Assembly: GCA_003427395.1 (NCBI GenBank) | Contig: BFEA01000003.1 | Location: 253,260-297,102 of the forward strand | Reading direction: 5' to 3' | DNA: 43,843 bases | Source of the DNA: Chara braunii | Lineage: Eukaryota; Streptophyta; Charophyceae; Charales; Characeae | Shown: positions 1 to 11,299 of the stretch, in pieces | How the letters are laid out: every line of letters begins with the position of its first letter | Position numbering within the stretch: position 1 is the stretch's first letter | Program-made: the position numbers and the translations under genes | The notes under the pieces: generated by a model | What the model was told of the DNA's origin: nothing | The model's input: the letters and a program-made list of their open reading frames with translations, nothing else | Databases searched by the model: none

Positions 1-268
1 GAAAATTTACAGATGTGTACTTCACATAATACAAAACCCACTAAAAAAGTTTCAAAAAATAATAAAATTGTTTAGACCCCGAACTAAAGTGAAAACAAAA
101 AGTAAAAAGTGAAAAAATACGCGGGCGAGCACGTTTTGACACCGCCATCTTTTGGCGATTTCTAATTCTTATTTAACTTAGCCAAATGACTTGAAAATTT
201 ATAGGCATGTACCTCACGTCATAAAGAACTCACAAAAACAAATTCAGAAAAAAATAATTATTTTCAGG
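1..268. repeat. Diverged AT-rich direct repeat, two copies 192 bp apart
   Basis: A unit of about 75 bp starting GAAAATTTA occurs at 1-75 and again at 193-268. Shared blocks include GTAC(C/T)TCAC and an A-rich tail ending in AATAA-rich sequence. The copies differ at many positions, so this is an old duplication, perhaps part of a longer array running off the left edge. The 76-192 spacer has no recognisable gene. I cannot assign a repeat family. Confidence 0.6.
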
Positions 269-279
269 CCGCAAAATAA

Positions 280-385
280 TTTTTGGCGGGGGCCGAACGC
301 TGTCGGGTTCGGACCCCGTACGGGACCCCGAACGCCTGTACGTACGGAGGTCTGCTCGGGGACCTCCGCACGTACGGGCTGGTTA
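280..385. repeat. GC-rich island with two hairpins in AT-rich DNA
   Basis: This GC-rich patch sits between strongly AT-rich flanks. Arms at 338-352 and 361-375 pair over 15 bp with one mismatch around a 9-nt loop. Just before it (about 305-332) a second imperfect palindrome runs GTTCGG...CCGAAC around CCCGTACGGG. It resembles mobile GC clusters of organellar genomes, which is inference only. The open frame over this patch has no recognisable protein. Confidence 0.5.
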
Positions 386-683
386 CCCTGGTATCAATAG
401 TATTGTATATTGATATTAATATTATATATTGGATACTATCTATTCCTTAGTAATATTGATTATTCAAATAATGATATAAATATGGTAATGATATGAATAT
501 ATATTGTATAAATAATGAATACTATCTATATTTTGTACTTATATAAAACAATTTAACATCCACCATTTTAATAATTTATGTTTATTAAAAAATAGTTATT
601 CTCTATAGATATTTATATTCTTATATTTTTGTATCTATATATTTATATCTAATATAAAGAATATCTAAAACACAATACAATAT
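386..683. other. AT-rich stretch without recognised content
   Basis: About 300 bp of very AT-rich sequence, mostly TATAT and ATATTGATATT-like words, with no coding frame and no RNA gene I can recognise. It abuts the psaA relic. It could be organellar spacer DNA joined to the plastid fragment, or a low-complexity nuclear repeat. The sequence does not decide between them. Confidence 0.4.
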
Positions 684-872
684 GGTACTTGCGAAGTATC
701 GGCCTGGGATCATATATCTTTGAGACTTTTTTGGATGTATAATTCATTATCTATAGCTATTTTTCAGTTTAGTTGGAAAATGCAATCGGACGTATGGGGT
801 AATGTAACTGCTGAAGGAATCTCTCATATTACAGGAGCTAATTTTGCTCAAAGTGCTATTACTATTAATGGG
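684..872 (+). pseudogene. psaA: Plastid psaA fragment in nuclear DNA (NUPT)
   Basis: Codons from 684 read [10 protein letters not shown], then [35 protein letters not shown] and [15 protein letters not shown]. This is the conserved C-terminal part of PsaA, the photosystem I P700 apoprotein of the thylakoid membrane. Only about 63 codons remain of a protein of about 750 residues. The match starts abruptly at 684 and ends at 870-872, where PsaA would continue with WLRDFLW but the sequence enters an inverted repeat. A few residues differ from the usual consensus (HISLRL where HVFLGL is usual), suggesting decay. With retrotransposons adjacent, a nuclear transfer is far more likely than plastid DNA. 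It cannot encode a working protein. Confidence 0.9.
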
Positions 873-958
873 TCGCCCCGCGAACTCATTCGGACCAATT
901 GATCCTAAGAAAGACTTCGAACAGAGGATCGATTGGTCCGAATGTGTTTGCGGGACGA
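873..958. repeat. 33-nt inverted repeat abutting the psaA relic
   Basis: Arms 873-905 and 926-958 are reverse complements with about four mismatches; the core CATTCGGACCAATTGATCC has one. The loop is about 20 nt. The left arm begins exactly where psaA homology stops. It could be a foldback element or a repair-generated palindrome. No target duplication is visible. Confidence 0.65.
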
Positions 959-1182
959 TAACAGAGTCAATAGCTTGGGCCATCTCTCGAGATGGTGGGG
1001 GTGTTTCCACCACGTCAACCCTAGCAGGAATACAATTATAATTCCTATTGGCCCAACGCGTTTCCCGATGCAGTGCCAGAGATGCTGCCAACGGTGCTAC
1101 CCTGGGAAGCAGAGGAGACTGGCGCCTGCCCCATCGTAGGTGGGATTTTTTTTGGAACTATCCTATTTCGGCACTTGAACAT

Positions 1183-1275
1183 GTTATGACCATATTGGCC
1201 ACAGAGAATACAAGTTATGACCATATTGGCCACAAAGAATACAAGTTATGACCATATTGGCCACAGAGAATACAA
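1183..1275 (-). repeat. 31-bp tandem repeat x3 over the gag zinc knuckle
   Basis: Copies at 1183-1213, 1214-1244 and 1245-1275 are nearly identical (GTTATGACCATATTGGCCAC plus 11 more bases). On the minus strand the unit encodes ILCGQYGHN of the CCHC knuckle. Because 31 is not a multiple of three, the copies fall in different frames. Confidence 0.9.
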
Positions 1276-1680
1276 GCTGCACGGGAGTTATGATCTCTCC
1301 ACACGTCCTTGGTAAGCCCCGCTTTCTCCCATGGAGGAGCATTGGGGTCTACGTGACTCCTTGACTGGGAACCTCCACGATGTCTACCGGTCGTCTTATC
1401 TTTTTGAATTGAGGCAGCAATTGCTCCACCCCCTGAAGCTTTTGCACTACCCGACCCTGACCCTAGTCCATGTGGAGAGAATACAAGCTGCACGGGAGTA
1501 ATGATCTCTCCACACGTCCTTGGTAAGCCCCGCTTTCTCCCATGGAGGAGCATTGGGGTCTACGTGACTCCTTGACTGGGAACCTCCACGATGTCTACCG
1601 GTTGTCTTATCTTTTTGAATTGAGGCAGCAACTGCTCCACCCCCTGAAGCTTTTGCACTACCCGACCCTGACCCTAGTCC
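1265..1680 (-). repeat. 211-bp tandem duplication in gag
   Basis: The segment 1265-1470 recurs from 1476 to 1680 at an offset of 211 bp with few differences. On the minus strand each copy encodes GLGSGSGSAKASGGGA and then VDPNAPPWEKAGLTKDVWRD, the linker just before the zinc knuckle. High identity points to recent slippage or unequal exchange. Confidence 0.9.
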
Positions 1681-2922
1681 CATTTGGAAGTCATCGTCCA
1701 ACTCTATGGTAGTAAATATCGTTGTCGACGAACATGATGTGCCCCTTGGCCTTCCAATTAGGAGGCAATGCCTTTTTCGTATCATCCGTAGCGGATTGGT
1801 GCCCATGCCCGATCTTTGCCTCTAGATCTAGGGCCTTCTTGCTGAACGAAGGGAAGTTGTGGACCGTGATCATAGCCTCATATGCCAACCAATTCCTGGG
1901 CTCTATGGGGAGACACCTCAAGTGGTAAGTAAGACCTAGGGGTCGTAGCGCACTACAGGAACACAGATCAGACGCTCAACTGCGTTCGTGGCATCCCTTA
2001 CTAGCCTGAACTGCCTTGAGCTCAGGGTCAATATCCCGTTGGTGGCCTTTTGAGCCTCCTGCGGGTCATGCCACCTTTCTTCCACCAGCTTGAGGGAATC
2101 ATCCAATTACTGGGTCACTGCCCAAGCGCGGAAGTCATGATCGTACCCCTGTAACTACACGTACCCACTTAACCACCTTGATACACTCCCTTCCAGATAG
2201 GAGGCAGCCCTAAGCACTTCCTTGTGAGGCAAGGTTAACTTGCACTTCACATAGACTGGCCCATACCTCAACCAGGTGTCGAGGTCTTCACCCTTATCTC
2301 CTGAGAAGGGTTTCGGTGATGCGATGGCAGTGTTCGTAACCCATTGTCCTTGTCCCAGTGCTTGCACTGCTCTAGGCTGTGTGAGGTGCAGGTTGCTGCA
2401 CTGGCTGTTGTGCTGGCTGCGAGACGGCAGGCTGCCTTGTTACGACAGTCTGCGGCGGAGGTTGGGAGTACACTGTTTCGATAGAAATCTGTACGTGAGG
2501 ACCTGCTGATAAACCGCCTGTTGAAGGCATAACCAGATGGGAAGCGATCTGTACGGTAGCAGGAGAAACTATGAATGGGACTACAGTTACCGGTGGGACA
2601 AAAGGAGGAGGTTGTACCACGGGCCAGGCACCTGCCCCAAATGGTGATGGTGTGACCTCAACTCGCCCGACCAGCACGGCTCGGCTTCTCTAAATGTCTT
2701 GCAAGAAAACCGTATGGTAGTCCTACATCTCCACTACATCTAGCAGGGCTGTCCTGAAGGTCCTTACATCGACATCCATGTTTGTTAGGCCCATCTCCTT
2801 TAACTCCCTGAAGTTTGCTTGCCTCCACTGCATCCTAGACCTGCGTATGATCATTCTCTCTTTCTCTGCTTGTATCTCATCTAATGCCTGCTATAGCTGT
2901 GCGTCGCGAGCGCTTGCTCGTT

Positions 2923-3210
2923 GGATGGTGACCTCCTCGGGAGTTAACACTGTTTGCAGGCTTGCCATAACGCCTGCCAACTGACTCAGCGTCTGTGTGA
3001 CCGTCGCCCCGATAGTCTGTGAACTACTGGCCTGGGAAATCTGCTGCGCAGCGGTGGCCATGCGCTCTGGATGGCGACCTCCTCGGGAGAACACTGTTTA
3101 CTGGCTTGTCGTAACGCCAGCGGACTGACTCGGGGTCTGTGCAACCGTCGGCCCGATGGTCCTTGAACTACTGGCCTGGGAACTCTGGTGCGCAGCGGTG
3201 GCCATGTTGG
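2923..3210 (-). repeat. 146-bp tandem duplication near the gag N-terminus
   Basis: Segments 2923-3066 and 3069-3210 are diverged copies. On the minus strand they read MATAAQQISQASSSQTIG and MATAAHQSSQASSSRTIG, each followed by a TQ-rich stretch. The copies lie in different frames, breaking gag. Confidence 0.8.
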
Positions 3211-3521
3211 CTGTTGAGGTAACTGCCTCGCTTGTGAAAGCTCTGCTTGCCTTTGCGTCCCTCGCCCTCTGCTGCTGCTGCTGCCTCTCCCTAAGCTGGC
3301 GGAACAGAAGACGGTCACCCTCAGGTCCTAACGCTACGTGGACCAACGGGCGTCTACAGCTTGATGAATGCAGGATCCGATCGTCCGGTTCAGAGTCCTC
3401 CTTGTCGCTCATATGCTACAACGATGTGCTCTGTCTGCACTAGGGTTCACTCGGTTGCCTATGCAAGGAAGATGAGTAATAGCGAACTTCATGAGACCAG
3501 GTACTCATGACCTCGAACCAA

Positions 3522-4376
3522 TAGCAGAATCGCATCACGAGTTTCACCAAATAAGAGCACACCAAAAACTCATAATTGACAATGTTGGAATAGTCTCATG
3601 ATCATCAACAAAGAACCAATAGTGATATCGTATCTGGCGCTCAGCGCCCAGACTATAGATGGCAGATCCTATCTAGCGTACTTTACGATGCCGCTGATGA
3701 TGTCAACAGATCCTCGAAGTACGAGCAGATCTCGGACAATGCCATACGCTTCAAGCACCAGGTATGTCTCTCGTATCACTCACAACCTCGTTCCCCAACT
3801 CACAGATGCCACATGGACCCAAGGACCACCATGCGCCCCATCCAGCATACAACAAAGCAACTCGGCTATGGCTGCCTGCTCCTTCCAGCTCGCTCGTGAG
3901 CGCGTCAGCCTGGTCAGCCTTAGCGCAACAGCGCTAGCGCAACATGCAGCCAGCGCCCACATGCCGAATGTGTGTGCAGGCCCTTTCCTAAATGGAAGTT
4001 GCCTGCCTGCCTTGCGTGCGGCCTGGCTGCGCTGGGCCCATGCCCAAAAGCTTTAGGTAGGCCCAGAGAGGATGAGCCCTAGACGAAACGGATTAGGCCC
4101 GAGGCCTGTGCCAGTTACCCGTGCCCGACTGCCCGCAGCCTGAGTTGGGTCCATGCTGTGTATCTCGCCCAGGGCCCGACTCAGATGCATTTGATAGAGG
4201 AGGCTAGGGCCTGGGCGCTTTCAGCCAACTGGCTCTGCGCAACTGTCTAATTTTCCCCCAGTTGCGAAGTAGTCCAAAATAGGCCTCTTGTCGTCTTTCG
4301 AGCCTGCCGTCACTTAGGGCGGACGGCACTGTTGCAAATAGGGGCCAATAGGGCTTATCGAGGCCTTGTGCCTCAC
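3522..4376 (-). repeat. Probable LTR between element A pol and element B gag
   Basis: About 855 bp of non-coding DNA separate the chromodomain stop of pol A (4411) from the start of gag B (3412), both on the minus strand. Read on the minus strand it begins after a purine-rich GGAGGGAATG with TGAGGCACAAGG, as an LTR does after a polypurine tract. It ends near 3509-3520 with a poor primer-site candidate (TGGTTCGAGG). It contains GCAGCCATAGCCGAG near 3865, a motif shared with the other LTRs. No second copy is present for comparison, so the boundaries are approximate. The leader 3413-3521 has no gene. Confidence 0.4.
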
Positions 4377-4410
4377 ATTCCCTCCATACTTCACTAGTCC
4401 TCTGAGAAGT

Positions 4411-7076
4411 TCATTCAATCAGGCGCTTTCCCTTCTGCATTTTTTCGTAGTGGGCGACAACCTGTGGAGCAGTCTGCATTAGTTCCTCCCGAGTGAACCA
4501 TCTATCCTCCTTTGGATCAATATGGTGCCTGAACCGAACGTGGTACTGCAGCTTTGGCTTCGGAGGACGTCCCCTGCCTGAAGGTCTTGGAACCAGCATT
4601 TCCCTGTGGTCCACGATGTCATCGATGTCAACCTCTCCATCCATGGTTGGGGGCAGCATTGAGCGTCGCGGGGGAAACTGATCAATTTCCTTGGATGGTG
4701 CAAGCTTGGAGGTGTGAAAGACAGGGTTAGCACGAAGTTGACCAGGGATCTGAACTACATATGATGGACCATCCGGATCATCTCAAACTATATCCAGAAC
4801 CTCCCAGGGCCCAAAATACTGTGGCGTGAGCTCGCGGGAAATCTCGTGCCCCTATCCTAGTTTTGAAGACTTAACCCAGACCCTGTCCCCTATCTGAAAT
4901 GTTGATGGGTGGCGGTGCTTGTTTTCTGATTCTATGATTGTCGTCTGTGCCTTGTGCATGTGTTCGTCCGCCTGCTACATCAGTTGTTCATATCGATAAG
5001 CAAATTCTAGTGTGGCAGGTGCCGCAGTTGGTTGGTTCTCAGGCAGTAGAAAGTCTAGGGGCAGTCCAGGTTTGAAAGTCGGTAGCAAACTGTTAGGGCT
5101 CACCTCAGTGGCGCTGTGCACAACGTTGTTGTACAGGCTGGCGACGAGAGCAAGTTTCTCATCCCAGTCCACCTGATTGGGCTTGATGTAATGCCGCAAC
5201 AGGTGTTGTACAACGTGGTTTAACTGCTCTGCTTGCCCGTTTGGGTCTTGGATGGTCTCTAGATGTCATCTGCAGTTGCGCTCCTTGTTCTGCAGCTGCG
5301 TCCTTCCACAACTCGGTCGTGAATCTAACATCTCAGTCGCTCATAATAGACTTTGGCAAGCCAAAATCTCTGACACTATTCTCCTTAAACTGCCTAATGA
5401 CGTACTCGGTCTTCGTTGTCTCTGGCATCGCAACTAACCTAGCGTACTTATTAAACCTATAACAAAGATGTGTCTCGTTCCACTCTTGCTGGTGACCAGC
5501 GTGTCCATGAAGTCCATGGACATGCTCTCACCGGGCCTTTTCGGAATCCGGAGGGGCTTGAGAAGCCCACTCTGTGACAGGTGATAAGTCTCCACATACA
5601 GCTTGGCATCTCTCATCATCGTGGGCCACCAGAACCGCTGCAGCAGATTGGCTGCAGTCTTCTTATATCCAAAATGTCTTTTGGCATCTCTCCTAAAAAT
5701 AAACTACGCAAAGACTCCCGGTTAGGCACACACAAACGTTTATTCCCGGACTTCTCAAGGAAAAGCAAGCCGTTGACCTACTCAAACTCGACAGAAGTCA
5801 CTTTGTCCTTCGCTTGAGTCTGCGAATGCTCTCGGACATAAATGGATCCTCGCGATAGCCTTCCACCAAAGAGCGAGTTACATCGTTCGCAAGCCCGAAC
5901 TCAATAATCAGCGCACCAGAGAAATCAGGCCTACGTCATAAGACATCAACAACTTGTTGTACTCCCCATTCAAGTACTGGGGTTCGAAGTCATACTCTTC
6001 AATGACTTCGATCCAGCGCTTCAAGGCATCAGAGAGTACTGATGGGTTCTCATCCACTTCAAGGTCTGATCAGTCCTGACGATGAAGAACCTCCCAAGGA
6101 GGTAATGTCTCCAATGGGTCAGTGCCTTACGAATCGCGTAGAGCTCTTTCTCATAAGTGGACATAGCCGACATCTGAGACGACATCTTTTTGGACATGTA
6201 CTCGACTGGCCTCAACTTTGGTCCTGTCTGCTGTGCAAGTATGGCGCCAATGCCATATTGGCTGGCATCCATGGTTACTATGAACGGCTTGTCAGGATCA
6301 GGAAGTTTCAAGACCTCATGATGCGTCAACACATGCTTCTGATGTTTGAAAGCAGCCTCGCACATGTCTGTCCACTCCCATGGGGTGTCAAGGCGAGTCT
6401 GTCAGTCAAAGGGGCGGCCACTATGCTATAGTTCTTCACAAAATTGCGATAGTGGATCTCATCTCAGTCACAGATTGAGGACGCGGTCAGTCACCGATGC
6501 TGGCCACCTTCGCGTCATCGGGCTTCAAACCCTCTGCGAAAATCTCATGACCCAAGTACAAGATCCAGGTGCGACCAAACTCTATTTCTCCCCGTTGATC
6601 TTGAACTTGTGCTGCCGAAGAAGACTGAGGACTTTGTCTAAGTGCGCAACATGCTCCTCGACAGTCTTACTAAAAATAAGTATGTCATTGAGGTACATGA
6701 TGACAAACTTATCCAAGTAGTCATAAAAGATCCGATTCATAGTGTGCTGAAAGGTGCCAGGAGCATTGCACAGGCCGAAAGGCATCACCACAAACTCGTA
6801 CAGACCGTACCTGGTCTGAAATGCGGTTTTGTGTTGATCCTCGGGCCGTACTGCAATCTGATGATGCCCGAACTTCAGATCTATTTTAGTGAAGTACGTG
6901 CACCCTTGCACTCTATCTAGCAAGTCATCGATGCGCGGTAGGGGCTCTCGGCTCTTAACAGTGATGGCATTGAGGCCTTATAGTCAATGCACATCCTCAA
7001 GGTCCCCCCCTTCTTCGGTACAGACAATACAACCCCTTTCGGCTCTTCAAATAGATCAGGGTATTTAGCAGCTACT
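4411..7076 (-). pseudogene. Ty3/gypsy pol, degenerate (element A)
   Basis: From high to low coordinates: KYPDLFEEPKGV; after a deletion, PKKGGTLRMCIDY; RT palm with FTKIDLKFGHHQI and MPFGLCNAPGTFQH; the active site as MYLNDILIF; RNase H (VTMDASQYGIGAIL, YEKELYAIRKALTHWRHYL); the start of the integrase core (SMDFMDTLVTSK); integrase C-terminus (YIKPNQVDWDEKLALVASLY); and a chromodomain (LQYHVRFRHHIDPKEDRWF) ending at 4411. Domain order is that of a chromovirus Pol. RT has YLND where YxDD is required, about 60 residues are missing near 7030, and frameshifts are frequent, so it is dead. Gag and the 5' end are gone; at 7076 the sequence passes into the LTR of element C. Confidence 0.88.
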
Positions 7077-7079
7077 CCC

Positions 7080-7843
7080 ACCCTTAAGTCAACTTGTCAC
7101 AACTTGTAGCTATGGTGACTAGTGCCACTTTGACTTCCCACCCGAACGTTGTACCTACCAGCGACACACTTACTCACACTCACACACATGCACACACACG
7201 CTTGGATCTACCCTGAATGTCTACACACACACACACTACTGTTGTTGTCAACGAGCTGGCGGCGATGGCCGCTGTTGTCTTCCTCCTCTAGGTGCTGGTG
7301 GCTATGGCCGCTGCCGTCCTCCTTTTCCCTTTTCGTTGTCGGCCTCCTGCAGACCATGTACAAGTCGCACAAGCAGCGCTTCCCCATACTTTGCACGCAA
7401 ATGAATGAATGGTCGGGCGCTGCTATTTATATTGTTCCGTCGTGGTCTGGCCTGCCTTCTATCGTGGGCCCAAGGAATGTGCATCCCCACCAGGTACTTG
7501 CTGATTAGACTAGTTTGATTGGGACTGGACTGTATTTTGCTAACTCACCTACAAACGACTGACTTCTACAACTTCGAAGAGCCACTTATTAACTTCTGGG
7601 CTGACTCCTCGCTACACTTAGGACTACTTTAGGACTGACCCTAAGACTACTAGTCTGTAGGTCGTTGGCTCAAGTCCACATGACCCAGACTACATATGAG
7701 CAACATTTGTACAGGAGTCGAGGAGCAGGTTGTGGGTTCAAACACTCCCAGGGTCAACAGGTAACTGTGCAGGGGATTGCGGGTAGGTCTAGGGATCAAG
7801 CCTTGGGGTTTTCACTGTCCCGCGACTAGGTGAAAGCGTTTCA
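7080..7843 (-). repeat. 3' LTR of element C (LTR family 1)
   Basis: On the minus strand the LTR starts at 7843 with TGAAACG, directly after GGACGGCAGGAG, which acts as the polypurine tract. It matches the LTRs at 20345-21009, 27973-28938, 30464-31392 and 38720-39617. Shared features include the CA-rich microsatellite, GGCTATGGCCGC words, and a TATA-like ATTTATA (plus-strand spelling, 7425-7431) beside the invariant CATTCATTCA. The distal end appears truncated where element A begins, near 7080. Confidence 0.75.
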
Positions 7844-10800
7844 CTCCTGCCGTCCTAAATTTGAGGTCCTTCGAGAACTCTCTAATCCAAGGCAGGACCT
7901 TTACCCTTCCATAGGCATGAACTATGTCGGGAGCGGGCTCTAAAAGTTTTGTTCTGGTGAACCATCGACCTCCAGTTCTAAATACGTCTTCTTTTACTAT
8001 GCGATCTATGTTGCATGTGCCATCCATATTAGGCAATCATGGATCTCCACGATGGGAACTGTCGATTGGTGACACAAGGCAACAACTTTGACGCATGGAA
8101 AGACCAAATACGTGTGGAGGTGTGGTGGAATCTCTAATGTGTAGGATGGTCTGTCCTTTGCACCTTTGACTTCTAGGATAGGCGACGACCCTCTGTACGT
8201 GGGCAAAAGCTTTTGTGAGATGTTCTCCTCTGGTGAGTATTCCTTTCACATGACCCTGACTAGGTCGCCTACCCTAAACTGTGAGGGTCTGCAATGCTTG
8301 TTCGTCTGTTCAATCATGCGAAGCTGGGCCTTGATGACTTCCTTCTTGTGTTGCAAAGCAAACTCTCGGATAATGGGCGGTAATTTTTGAACCTGATCCC
8401 GGTACAGTCCCTCAAACGGCCTATGAGGTTTGAAGGACTTACGCAGCTTGTTAGGAGTCCGACAAGTAGCTAGATGTACGTTGTTATTATAAGCATTAGC
8501 TACCTTGGGAAGCATCTCATCCCAATTTATTTGGTCTGGTCTAATGTACATTTTGAATAATTGCTGCAAGATCTTATTCATCTGCTCTGTTTCGCCGTTT
8601 GTGTCTAGATGACGACCAGACGACATCAACAACCTAGAGCGTAAACTTTTATAAGAATGTGAGTTCTGGTTGGTAAACCACGTGTCTCGATTGCTAACTA
8701 TTGACAATGGTATCCCAGAAGCCGAAAACCTCTCTATAACTAAGTTTGTTCTTGCCTCTAAAGGCAAAGGTATAAAGACTGCATACTTGCTAAATCGGTC
8801 TACTATGACCACGTCTTGGTTTTCGCCATGTGTACTCCTGACTCCGGTATCCATGAAATCAATGGAAACTGACTCTTCGGGTGCTGCGGGGATAGTCAAG
8901 GGTCTGAGGAGATCTAAAGGTGCCCGCGTCGTTGTTTTGTTGCACTAACGAACTTTACAATTGCAGATATATTCTATGCAGTTTGTCTTCATGCCAGGCT
9001 ATGTGTACGGCATCATAACGTTGGCCAAAGTCTTCTGCCAACCAAAATGTCCTTCTGTATCATGGCATTCCCCTAAGATCAAACTATGGATCTCTTCACG
9101 ATTGGGGACGCAACGTCTATCAACTACATTGCTCTTCTCAAAGAGTAGCCCATTCGTGGACCGATAGTTTAACTTGCTATCAAGGCTTCCTTTACTCTCT
9201 TTAGTAAATCGCTATAGATCGGATCGTGAGCATATGCATCCCTTATCCTTTGCCGCAGGTCCATCCCTCTATCTAGACTTCAGTACTATCGCCCCGAAGT
9301 AGTCAGCTCTTCTACTCGGAGCGTCGGCCACCATGTTGTACTTACCTTTAACGGCCTTGAGCTCGAAGTGAAACTGGTCTATTTCAGCTGCCCACCTAGT
9401 CAATTTGGGCCTCATCTTGGCTTGCGTCTTCAACGACTTCAGAGTCTCATGATCAAAGTAGACTTTTAAGTGCCCCCCAAGCAAGTAATGCCTCCAATGG
9501 TCTAATGTCTAACTGAAAGCGTAGAGTTCTCTCTTGTATGCGAAGGCTGCTACCTTTTTTGAGGGCGACCTAAGGGTCTATACACGCTGCCGTCGTCTTC
9601 CTGTAACACATCACCTATGCCATACTGAATTGCATCTGTAGTGACGACAAAAGGCAAGGAAGGATCGGGTACTGAGAGGACATGGTACTCTACCAAGGCC
9701 TTCTTCCCGATCCCACTTTCAGATTGCTTCCTTCTTTAGGAGTTTGCGAAGGGGAGCAGCGATAGCAGTGAAATTTTTTACTAACTTCCTGTAGTAGTTG
9801 GCCAGTCCTAAGAACGATCGCAACTCGGTCAGAGTGCGAGGAGTTGGCTAGTCTCTGATCGCTGCGATCTTACCGCCCTCTGGTCTAATGACGACTCCAT
9901 CTAAGACGTGGTCCAAGTAAAGGATTTTTGTCCTGGCCCACTTGCACTTCTTCGCTTTGATCTTGAAGTTAGCCTCTCGCCACTTTTCCAAGATTTGCCT
10001 CAGAGGACCTTCATTTTTTTGGAGGGTCTTATTGAAAACTAAGATATGATCTAAGTACACTACAAAAAAATGTATAGCCACGGCCTAAACAAGTCGTTCA
10101 TACAACGCTGAAATGTGGCTGGTGCATTGGTTAGTCCAAAGGGTATCACTATGAACTCGTAATGCCCGTATCTAGTCCGAAACGCCGTCTTGAACTGATC
10201 ATAAGGATGTACCTCTATGTGATGGTACCTTGACTTCAGGTCTATCTTCGTACAGTACTTACAATCTTGCACCCGATCCTACAGGTCATCTCTGCATGGG
10301 CAATGGTTTTGCATTCTTGATTGTTATGGCATTCAGACTCCTGTCGTCTATACACATTCTTAACTCTCTCTTTTTGGGACAAATAGGACATGAGCGCCAA
10401 AAGGAGATGAGCTTGGTCTAATCCATGAGCTTGGTCTAATCCATCCCTTTTTGAGGAGCTTGTCTAACTACTTAGGAAACTCTTCCAATTCCTTGGGAGA
10501 CATCTTGTAGATTGCTCCCTTAGGCATTCTACTGCCACGTTCTATCTCTATACGATGCTGAATGGGTATTGGCACTACCCCTGAGGGTGCCTCTGATATA
10601 TCCTTGTACTCGTTCAACAAACTGGTGATAGTGGGATGGATCTCTTTCTCCTCCTTTGGCTGGTCAGAAATTGGCTTGACATAAGCTACAAACACCTGTT
10701 TCTCAAGCTGCTCCTTTTTGACGAGTCTAGCAAACGCAGGAGCGTCGAGGCAACAATGCGCTAGAGAGTTGCAAACTCCTCACGCATGAAACGGACGGGC

Positions 10801-11200
10801 GGGCTTTCTGACCCCACTTGACGAACTAGGGAGCCTGCACTCATGCTCTCTAAGGTGCAATGTGCTCCCTGCTGCCTCTCCCCAAGCTGTTCCAAGAACT
10901 ATATCGAATGGGAGGTTCTCTTCTACGAGGAGAGAGAGTGAAGAACTTTCTCTACCTTCGCCCCTTGCTGTAGGCGAAAGTACATCTGGACTCCCACTAT
11001 GTACTCCTCGATCCGCATGGTGCGGTTGTCTGCAAGGATACTTGCTACAAGTTCCTCTAGCTTTTGGACCTTGAGGCCTAGCCTTAATTTATCAGTGCTC
11101 TACGACTAATGTAGCTTTTGGTGTCCCCACTATCTATAAGGGCCCCTACTCTAGCTAAAGAACTCTACGTCTAGTAAAATGAGCTGGCCTTTTCCATCCT
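7844..11200 (-). pseudogene. Ty3/gypsy protease-RT-RNase H-integrase-chromodomain (element C)
   Basis: From high to low coordinates: retropepsin motif LIDSGDTKSYIS (about 11140-11102); the Pol linker KKEQLEKQVFVAYVKPIS and RIEIERGSRMPKGAIYKMSP (10720-10500); RT palm [18 protein letters not shown] and [18 protein letters not shown]; active site VYLDHILVF; RNase H (YFDHETLKSLKTQAKM); integrase core (SVSIDFMDTGV, VDRFSKYAVF, SIVSNRDTWF, GETEQMNKILQQL); integrase C-terminus (RRPSQ/RVGDLV-type); and a shortened chromodomain (RWFTRTKLLEPAPDIVHAYG) that reads on into the LTR. The RT signature is YLDH instead of YLDD, and the second integrase aspartate is kept (NRDT). Many frameshifts make it non-functional. 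Confidence 0.88.
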
Positions 11201-11299
11201 TCTTCATCTTGGCCCAGACTTGTCTTCTGTCCTTGAACTCTTCAGCTAAGCCTGTGAGGGAAACACCTAGAGAGACTCTAACACAAGCAGTTGACAACT

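Larger units (their letters stand above)
1045..3412 (-). pseudogene. Retrotransposon gag, degenerate (element B)
   Basis: Reading right to left from the ATG at 3410-3412, the product starts MSDKEDSEPDDRIL and runs through a Gln-rich segment. About 2367-2155 is a gag core (PKPFSGDKGEDLDTWLR, then KLTLPHKEVLRAASYLEG). Next come KALDLEAKIG near 1850-1820, a Gly/Ser linker, and a CCHC knuckle (CILCGQYGHNMFKC) at 1233-1170. This is the usual order of a Ty3/gypsy Gag, which forms the particle and binds RNA through the knuckle. Stops and frameshifts break it into at least six pieces. It also carries a 146-bp internal duplication (2923-3210), a 211-bp duplication and a tripled knuckle segment. No protease or RT follows below 1045, so the element is truncated there. 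Confidence 0.75.

Noticed and set aside
1183-1275. CRISPR-like array from three 31-bp repeats
   Set aside because: The copies are directly adjacent with no spacers and encode a gag zinc knuckle in a eukaryotic element.
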